Source of the DNA: Actinomycetes bacterium
Lineage (GTDB): Bacteria > Actinomycetota > Acidimicrobiia > Acidimicrobiales > Palsa-688
Length of the DNA stretch: 50,820 nucleotides
Reading direction: 5' to 3'
Assembly (NCBI GenBank): GCA_021787365.1
Contig: JAJYMB010000040.1
Coordinates: 1 to 50,820 of the forward strand
The notes beneath the pieces were generated by a model. The model saw only the letters and a list, made by a program, of their open reading frames with translations. It made no database searches and was not told where the DNA came from. This document shows, piece after piece, positions 45,502 through 50,820 of this stretch (within the stretch, counting starts at the first letter, position 1; every line of letters starts with the position of its first letter). A program made the translations under genes and the position numbers.

Positions 45502-47028
45502 CTACGTCCCGGTGGTCGTGCTCGTCGTAGTGGTCGTGCTGGCCGTACCGCCGGCCAAGGATGCCAGCGTCCCCCAGGTGCCGTTCACCACGCCGGTCGT
45601 GGTCGCGCCGGCCGCCTCCGCGCCGGTCGTACTGGTGGTGCCGGCGGCGTCATGCGGCGAGGTCGTCGCGGTCGGGGCCGTGGTGGTGGTGGTGGCCACC
45701 TGGCTCGAGGTGCCGCTCTCGGTCGTCGTGCTTGCCGCGTTGGCGGGCACCGTGGCCCCCGCCGGCGAGCCCGTGCCGCTAACGGCAGTAGAGGTCGTGG
45801 TCTCGCTGGCCGCCGTGGTCGGCACGGGCACGATGGGCGTCGGGCCGAGCCCGGTCCATACGGAGGTCGAAGTCGTGGAGGACGGGGTGGTCTCACGCCG
45901 TGTAGTCGACGTGCTGGTGAGAGTGTGCGTCACGGGCACGGTCGTCGCCGGCGACTTGCGGGTGGTCGGCGGTGCCGTGGTCGGGGCCGTCGTGGCCGAC
46001 GTTGTCGTCGCCGGCGTTGTCGTCGCCGGAACGGAGGTAGTGCTGGAGCCCACCGTGTTGGGCGACGAGGTCACCGCCGGCGAAGTCTTGGGGGACGAGG
46101 GGAGCGTCGTCGAGCTGGCATGTCCCGTCGTGGCGGGCGCTGACGGGCCTGGCCCCAGAGCGGGGGTGGCGCCGGCGCTGGACGTGGGCGGGGACGACGT
46201 CGGCGGGGTGGAGGTCGTGGTGGTGGGTCGGGAGGTTGATGTCGTGGTCGAGACGGTGCCCGATTTCGACGGGGCCGCCGTGGTGGCGGTCGCAGCTTGA
46301 AGCCGGGAGGCGAGCTGGGAGATCTCGGCGCTCTGCTTGTCGATCAGCTTTTCCAGCGCGGCGATCTCCGTGGCCTCCTGGCTGGCAGTGGCTTTGGAGG
46401 AGAGGGTGCTCGGCACGGCGGAGGGGGCCGGGCCCGCCTGGCCGGACTGGATCACCTTGGCCGCTTTGTTGAAGTCGGCCGCGGCGGCGGCGGGCTCGTG
46501 GTGGGAAGAAGCCACCCTGGCTGCCGCGATGTACTGCTTCGCCGAAGCGATGACCAGCTCGGCTTTTTGGTATTGCGACGGGCCCGTGGGCTTTAGGGCG
46601 CGGTCGAGGCTGGCGCCGGCCACCACCCCCACGAGCAGCGTAACTACGGCGGCGACGAGGAACCGGAGCCGGTTTCGCCGGCGTGCCGCGCGCATGGCGA
46701 GGGCTGCCGCTCGGACCTCGGCCGGCCCGCTCGGGGGGAGCGAGGGCACTGCGAGGGCGGTGCGCAACCTGATGGCGAGGCCCGCAAGCTCGGCGGCCAC
46801 TCCCTCTGCCTCTCCGGGCCCATGCTCGTCCTCCCCCGACCAGGCCCGCCGGTGGCCCCTGCCTTCGGGGACAGGGTGGCCGGCGTCGCGCTCACCGGTG
46901 CCCCCTCGCCTCGGGCGCCGCCTGCCGCCCGAGCGGCCGGCTGCAGTTGCCGGCTCGGCCGTCCCGAGGGCCCGGTCGAGCGCGTCGGCCAGTGCGCGCT
47001 GGTCTTTACCAGGGAGCTCCGCGGTCAC
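45502..47028 (-). CDS. Anti-sigma-like membrane protein with Ser/Thr-rich exterior
   Basis: 508 residues from GTG at 47028, overlapping the sigma-factor stop by 4 nt (GTGA). The cytosolic head (VTAELPGKDQRALADALDRA) is followed by a transmembrane helix at about residues 122-141 (FLVAAVVTLLVGVVAGA). Next come a helical segment (KAELVIASAKQYIAAARVA) and a coiled coil (about 220-245, IAALEKLIDKQSAEISQLAS), then about 260 residues almost entirely Thr, Ser, Ala and Pro. Position and topology fit a regulator of the adjacent ECF factor; no ZAS motif (HxxxCxxC) is present. The exterior could be a heavily glycosylated stalk sensing wall state. Role inferred from context. Confidence 0.72.
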   Translation of the reverse strand: MTAELPGKDQRALADALDRALGTAEPATAAGRSGGRRRPRRGGTGERDAGHPVPEGRGHRRAWSGEDEHGPGEAEGVAAELAGLAIRLRTALAVPSLPPSGPAEVRAAALAMRAARRRNRLRFLVAAVVTLLVGVVAGASLDRALKPTGPSQYQKAELVIASAKQYIAAARVASSHHEPAAAAADFNKAAKVIQSGQAGPAPSAVPSTLSSKATASQEATEIAALEKLIDKQSAEISQLASRLQAATATTAAPSKSGTVSTTTSTSRPTTTTSTPPTSSPPTSSAGATPALGPGPSAPATTGHASSTTLPSSPKTSPAVTSSPNTVGSSTTSVPATTTPATTTSATTAPTTAPPTTRKSPATTVPVTHTLTSTSTTRRETTPSSTTSTSVWTGLGPTPIVPVPTTAASETTTSTAVSGTGSPAGATVPANAASTTTESGTSSQVATTTTTAPTATTSPHDAAGTTSTTGAEAAGATTTGVVNGTWGTLASLAGGTASTTTTTSTTTGT

Positions 47029-47819
47029 TTCGACACCTGGGAGCGGAGCGCCTCTAGCGCGCGCATCTGTTGCATACGCACGGCGCCTGCCCGCTTGCCG
47101 ACGACTTCGCCGACCTCCTGGGCCGACAGCCCGGAGCACACCCGTAGCCAAAGGACCTCCCGGTCGCCCTTCGGGAGGCGGGCGAAGGAGCGGCGGAGCT
47201 CTGCCAGGTCCTCGTTGAAGAGGACGATGTCTTCGTTGGAGGGTTGGGAGCGGTCCTCTGCGTCGGGCCGGTCGGCAACGAGGAACACCCGGGCTCGCCG
47301 GCGGTACTGGTCGGCGGACACGTTACGGGCGATCGCGAAGAGCCAGGCGCGGAAGGCGTAGAGGTCGCCCCTGAAGGTCGGGGCTTTGCTGATGGCCCGT
47401 GTGAAGGTCTCAGAGAGAGCCTCCGCCGCGTCGTCCCGGTTGTCCAACCTCACCATCAAATATCCCATCAACGCTTTGCCGTAGGCCCTGTAGGCGGCCT
47501 CCCAGGCGGCTGGGTCACCTCTCTTTGCGGCCCCGACGGCAACCTCCCCGAGGGGGGGTGCACCATCTGGCGGCGTGCCAGTTAGGTCGTCGTCAGGTCG
47601 GCCGCGCTGGTTAATTGAGGGACGCACGAGCGAGAGCGGCGTCACTGTCCTGGCAGAAGCTGCCGGTACGGCGGTCCCGCTGTCGACTAGGGGAAAAGGC
47701 GGCGCGCTGTTGCTGCCTGGCTGCCCTCCCGCCGCCCCGCCACGTGAGGCCCCCCTCCGGGACGACCTTTCCACCAGCCTCAACGCTACCCGAGTTGGCC
47801 TGGGCCTTTGGTCACTCAT
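47025..47819 (-). CDS. ECF-type sigma factor (sigma-70 family)
   Basis: 264 residues from ATG at 47819. Region 2 is at about 106-175 (AAYRAYGKALMGYLMVRLDN, AFRAWLFAIARNVSADQYRR) and region 4 at about 211-259 (FARLPKGDREVLWLRVCSGL, SAQEVGEVVGKRAGAVRMQQ). There is no region 1 or 3, as in ECF factors. The first ~90 residues are low-complexity and unlike the family, so a start at the GTG at 47627 (about 200 residues) is also likely. It is translationally coupled to the membrane protein downstream. It probably controls envelope or glycan genes; its targets cannot be read here. Confidence 0.88.
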   Translation of the reverse strand: MSDQRPRPTRVALRLVERSSRRGASRGGAAGGQPGSNSAPPFPLVDSGTAVPAASARTVTPLSLVRPSINQRGRPDDDLTGTPPDGAPPLGEVAVGAAKRGDPAAWEAAYRAYGKALMGYLMVRLDNRDDAAEALSETFTRAISKAPTFRGDLYAFRAWLFAIARNVSADQYRRRARVFLVADRPDAEDRSQPSNEDIVLFNEDLAELRRSFARLPKGDREVLWLRVCSGLSAQEVGEVVGKRAGAVRMQQMRALEALRSQVSK

Positions 47820-47951
47820 GCTCGGGCACAAGGACCAAAGGGGGATTAAAAGATGCCAAGGTGTGCGGCTGGGTCGTTTGTAAACCGCGCAGGGCATCAA
47901 CACTGACAGCCTTACGCCGGTGGTGGCGCCGGCCAGATCCCCTCGGCCTTT

Positions 47952-49157
47952 TCAGCTGAGCAGCTCTTCGTAAATGGAGAAATAGTCAGCCAGCATCCGC
48001 TCCTGGCCGAAGCGTGTGCGGGCCCGCCGGCGCCCCTCCTTGCCGAGGCGGGACGCCGTTTCCCTGTCCGAGAAAACTGCCCGGCGCAGCAGCGCGCCCA
48101 GGGCGGAAGGGTCGCCGGCCGGGCAGAGCCAGCCGGTCTCGTCCGGCTGGACGACGTGGCGCACCCCGCCCACATCGGTGGCCACGACGGGCCGGGCCGC
48201 GGCCAAGGCCTCGATCAGGGCGACCGGGGTCCCCTCGTTGCGGCTCGACAGGGCCACTACGTCGAGGTCGGCGAACGCGCCGGGGGTATCGGCCCACCAG
48301 CCGAGGAAGTGGGTACGTTGCGCTATGCCGAGCTCACGGGCGCGGGCCCCGAGCTGGCCGCGGAGCTCGCCGTCGCCAAGGACGGCCAGGTGGAGGCCGG
48401 GCACGCCGGCTACGGCCGAGAACAGGGTCTCGTGGTCCTTTATGGGCACGAGCCGGCCGAGCACGCCGGCGAGAGGCACCCCGGGGCCGAGGCCGACCGC
48501 CTTGCGTAGGGCCCCGCCCGGCACCGCCGGCGTCCCCACCTGCTCGAAGCGGGCGAGGTCGAGCCCGAGGGGGACTACCCTCCACTGGGAGGGGTTGCCT
48601 ATGCCGAGGCCGAGCAGTTCGTCACGGATCTCGGGGCTCACGGCGACCAGGACGTCGGTGCGCCTGGCGAGGGCTCGCTCTAGCTCCAGGAACCCGCGCT
48701 GCTGGGCGCGACCGAAGTACCCCGCCAGGACGTGCCCGTGGAACGTGTGGACCAGCTTCGGCCGCCCGCTGCCCCCGAGGGAGAGCGCCGCCAGCCTGCC
48801 GAGCGTGCCCGCTTTGGCCATGTGGGTGTGCACGAGGCGAGCGCCAGTGGTGCGCTGGAGGCGGCGGATGTGGACGAGCGCTCGCAGGTCGGTCCCCGGC
48901 CGGAGCGGGCGCACGAGGGGCACGCGGAGCACCGGGACCTCGGGGTCGGTCAGCTCGCCCTCCTCGGGCGGGGGCTGGCCGGCGGCGACGAGCGTGCGCC
49001 AGCGGGTGCCGGCGCCCTTGGCGAGGAGGAGGACCTGGCCGGCGGGGCCGCCGATGTTCATGCGGGTGACGACGATGAGCACGTCCGCTCTGGCGGTTTT
49101 CGCCGGACCGGGCGCGCGCCCCTCGTTCAGAGGTACTCCACCGCCGGCCCGCGGCAA
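47952..49157 (-). CDS. Family 4 glycosyltransferase
   Basis: 401 residues from TTG at 49157, overlapping the dehydrogenase gene by 31 nt. The GT-B fold is clear: VTRMNIGGPAGQVLLLAKG, LVHTHMAKAGTLGRLAA, LVHTFHGHVLAGYF, the second-domain opening GVLGRLVPIKDHETLF, and SSRNEGTPVALIEALAAARP with VATDVGGVRHVV. The E-x7-E motif of GT4 enzymes is EGTPVALIE. It transfers a sugar from a nucleotide donor, on the cytosolic face, to a lipid-linked acceptor. Coupling to a nucleotide-sugar dehydrogenase suggests that a uronic acid may be the donor. Confidence 0.88.
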   Translation of the reverse strand: MPRAGGGVPLNEGRAPGPAKTARADVLIVVTRMNIGGPAGQVLLLAKGAGTRWRTLVAAGQPPPEEGELTDPEVPVLRVPLVRPLRPGTDLRALVHIRRLQRTTGARLVHTHMAKAGTLGRLAALSLGGSGRPKLVHTFHGHVLAGYFGRAQQRGFLELERALARRTDVLVAVSPEIRDELLGLGIGNPSQWRVVPLGLDLARFEQVGTPAVPGGALRKAVGLGPGVPLAGVLGRLVPIKDHETLFSAVAGVPGLHLAVLGDGELRGQLGARARELGIAQRTHFLGWWADTPGAFADLDVVALSSRNEGTPVALIEALAAARPVVATDVGGVRHVVQPDETGWLCPAGDPSALGALLRRAVFSDRETASRLGKEGRRRARTRFGQERMLADYFSIYEELLS

Positions 49158-50422
49158 CGGTGGCGGGTGTCGAGCACGTAGCGGGCGTGAGTAGCCACGA
49201 GCTCGTAGTCCACGTCGTCATGGTCGGTCACCACGACGACGGCGTCGGCCTCTTTGACCTCCGCCGGGCCGAGCTCGACGCGGGCGAGGCGCGCGTCGCG
49301 CCCCAGTACGTCCACCTCGGCGACGTGCGAGTCGGCGTAGCGGACCTCGGCGCCGAGGCGGAGCAGCCGCCGGGCCACGATGAGGGCGGGCGACTCGCGC
49401 AGGTCCGAGGTGTTGGGCTTGTACGCCATGCCGAGCAGGAGGACACGGCTGCCGTTGACGGCTTTCCCGGCCGAGTTGAGGGCGACCATGAGGCGCTGCA
49501 CCACGTACTCGGGCATGTGGTCGTTGACGTCGTTGGCGAGCTCGACGAAGCGGAAGCTGCGGCTGAGCGAGCTCCTGATGTGCCAGGACAGGTAGGAGGG
49601 GTCGATCGGCAGGCAATGGCCCCCCACCCCCGGCCCGGGGTTAAACCTCATAAACCCGAACGGTTTCGTGGCCGCCGCGTCCAGGGCTTCCCAGATGTCC
49701 ACCCCGAGGTCGGCGGCGAACATGGCCAGTTCGTTGACCAGGGCGATGTTGACGTGGCGGAAGGTGTTCTCTATGAGCTTGGCGAGCTCGGCCTCGCGCG
49801 GGCGCGACACCGGCACGGTCTTTTCGACGAGCGAGCCGTAGAAAGCCTCCACCGCGGCCAGGGAGGCGGGGTCGATGCCCGAGACGACCTTGGGCGTGGT
49901 CCCGAGGCCGAAGCGAGGGTTGCCCGGGTCTATGCGCTCGGGGCTGTAGCCGAGGTGGAAATCGCGCCCCGCCTGCAGGCCCGAGCCCGCTTCGAGCAAG
50001 CCCGCCAGGAGCTCCTCGGTCGTGCCGGGGTAGGTGGTCGACTCGAGCACCACGAGGGCCCCCGGGCGCAGGTGGGCTGCGAGCTCCCTGCCGGCGTCCT
50101 CGATGAAGGAGAGGTCGGGCACGCCCTCCTTGAGCGGCGTCGGGACCGTGACGAGCGCGACGTCGAAGCCGGCGAGCTCCTCGGGGCCCTGCGTGGGCCG
50201 GTAACGCCCGGTGGCCAGGGCGGCCTTTAGCTGCGCCGGCGGGGCGTCCTCGACATAGGAGTCGGCCGTTTGCAGGCGCTTGACCCGGCCGGCGTCGACG
50301 TCGTAGCCGACCACGTCGTAGCCGGCCTCGACAGCGCGGAGGGCGAGGGGGAGGCCCACGTAGCCCTGGCCGAGGACGACCACCTTGGTGGTCTTCCTTG
50401 CCTGTCGGCTGCCGCTGGTCAC
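49127..50422 (-). CDS. UDP-sugar 6-dehydrogenase (WecC/UDP-GlcDH family)
   Basis: 431 residues from GTG at 50422. The N-terminal Rossmann fold has VVVLGQGYVGLPLALRAVEA; next come VPTPLKEGVPDLSFIEDAG and YSPERIDPGNP. The catalytic cysteine motif GPGVGGHCLPIDPSYL is intact, with the central helix AELAKLIENTFRHVNIALVN. The C-terminal domain has GMAYKPNTSDLRESPA. The GHCLPIDPSYL variant is typical of UDP-N-acetyl-sugar dehydrogenases (WbpA/WecC type) more than of UDP-glucose enzymes. It oxidises C6 with two NAD+ to give a uronic acid donor for surface polysaccharide. Confidence 0.9.
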   Translation of the reverse strand: MTSGSRQARKTTKVVVLGQGYVGLPLALRAVEAGYDVVGYDVDAGRVKRLQTADSYVEDAPPAQLKAALATGRYRPTQGPEELAGFDVALVTVPTPLKEGVPDLSFIEDAGRELAAHLRPGALVVLESTTYPGTTEELLAGLLEAGSGLQAGRDFHLGYSPERIDPGNPRFGLGTTPKVVSGIDPASLAAVEAFYGSLVEKTVPVSRPREAELAKLIENTFRHVNIALVNELAMFAADLGVDIWEALDAAATKPFGFMRFNPGPGVGGHCLPIDPSYLSWHIRSSLSRSFRFVELANDVNDHMPEYVVQRLMVALNSAGKAVNGSRVLLLGMAYKPNTSDLRESPALIVARRLLRLGAEVRYADSHVAEVDVLGRDARLARVELGPAEVKEADAVVVVTDHDDVDYELVATHARYVLDTRHRCRGPAVEYL

Positions 50423-50582
50423 CGACCGATGCTGCCGCCCGCCGGCCCCAACGTCAAGACGTCCCCCAACGCCAAGGTTCCCCCGCGCCAGAGCCCACCC
50501 CCCTGATCGCTGCCATCGCCGGCGACGAGGAGGGCCCGGAGGGGCGGCTCACGGCCCGGCCCGGCGGGCCCTCGACTACAGG

Positions 50583-50820
50583 TCAGCCCGAATAGGGGTT
50601 GCATTGACCGGCTTCGTCGGCCGACCACATGTAAACCGCCCAGTTCGCCCCGCCAATGGGGGAGCGGAGCTGGCACCCCGTCCCCCCGTTCGTGCTGGCG
50701 TCCACCACCACCTGGGCGGGAGCCGAGACCGCCGACGGGTTCCCGGGCCGGCGGCTCCCGTTCGAGGTGAAGTTCACCCAGTTCCCGTCGTAGTAGACGT
50801 GGGCGTTGGTGAAGGTCAGC
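50583..50820 (-). CDS. C-terminal end of an unidentified protein, 5' part beyond the window
   Basis: The minus frame is open from the right edge to TGA at 50583: LTFTNAHVYYDGNWVNFTS, ..., VVVDASTNGGTGCQLRSPIG, GANWAVYMWSADEAGQCNPY. The internal GTG at 50777 is an unlikely start because sequence before it is of the same kind. The two cysteines and Gly/Asn/Ser/Tyr-rich composition suit an exported domain such as a pilin-like protein, but I do not recognise it. 50423-50582 contains nothing I can identify. Confidence 0.5.
   Translation of the reverse strand, partial: LTFTNAHVYYDGNWVNFTSNGSRRPGNPSAVSAPAQVVVDASTNGGTGCQLRSPIGGANWAVYMWSADEAGQCNPYSG

Overview
The window is GC-rich, with GTG and TTG starts in use and many TANNNT boxes placed about 6 nt before start codons. 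It also encodes a repeat protein of the GYWxV..DGG..FG type, familiar from Acidimicrobiia. Together these point to a chromosome of an actinobacterium, probably Acidimicrobiia or a relative; no rRNA, tRNA or other marker gene confirms this. I find no tRNA, rRNA, CRISPR array, prophage or complete insertion sequence.

Layout. 1-335 is the end of a DUF6431-like zinc-ribbon gene running off the left edge. 1022-3568 encodes a large exported protein with three near-identical F5/8C domains. 3803-4025 is a small ISL3-like miniature element with an 8-bp target duplication. 4074-9144 holds two consecutive minus-strand Uma2 plus ATPase_2/DUF234 cassettes, with an AAA_16 fragment and a VapC fragment between them. 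9312-9888 is a toxin-antitoxin (TA) operon whose toxin frame carries an in-frame TAG. 9922-15541 is a three-gene minus-strand group around a SWIM/SNF2 helicase. 15636-23093 alternates TA modules (two VapBC, Phd/VapC, HEPN/MNT) with DUF2293, an HTH-like gene, a DUF222 pseudogene and a WecA/MraY-type transferase. 23192-43226 contains an O-antigen-polymerase-like gene, three intact paralogous exported surface proteins (starting at 26063, 32972 and 38639) and two remnants of the same family. A GT39-like glycosyltransferase and its truncated copy, further TA modules, a third ATPase_2 gene and a sulfotransferase-like gene lie among them. 43267-50422 is a polysaccharide block: DUF2142, an ECF sigma factor with a membrane partner carrying a Ser/Thr-rich exterior, a GT4 glycosyltransferase and a nucleotide-sugar dehydrogenase. 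The last 238 bases are the end of another gene.

How it fits together. The stable theme is the cell envelope: precursor synthesis (dehydrogenase), priming (WecA-like), transfer (GT4, GT39-like, DUF2142), polymerisation (Wzy-like) and the exported proteins that may be decorated. Superimposed is a dense accessory layer of about ten TA loci (seven apparently intact), three DUF234 ATPases, two Uma2 nucleases, repeats and pseudogenes, which has broken up and duplicated surface-protein genes. Many accessory genes share one promoter design: an extended -10 about 6-9 nt before the start codon, often inside an inverted repeat, which implies leaderless, self-repressed transcripts.

Functions are read from motifs by eye; no database search was run.
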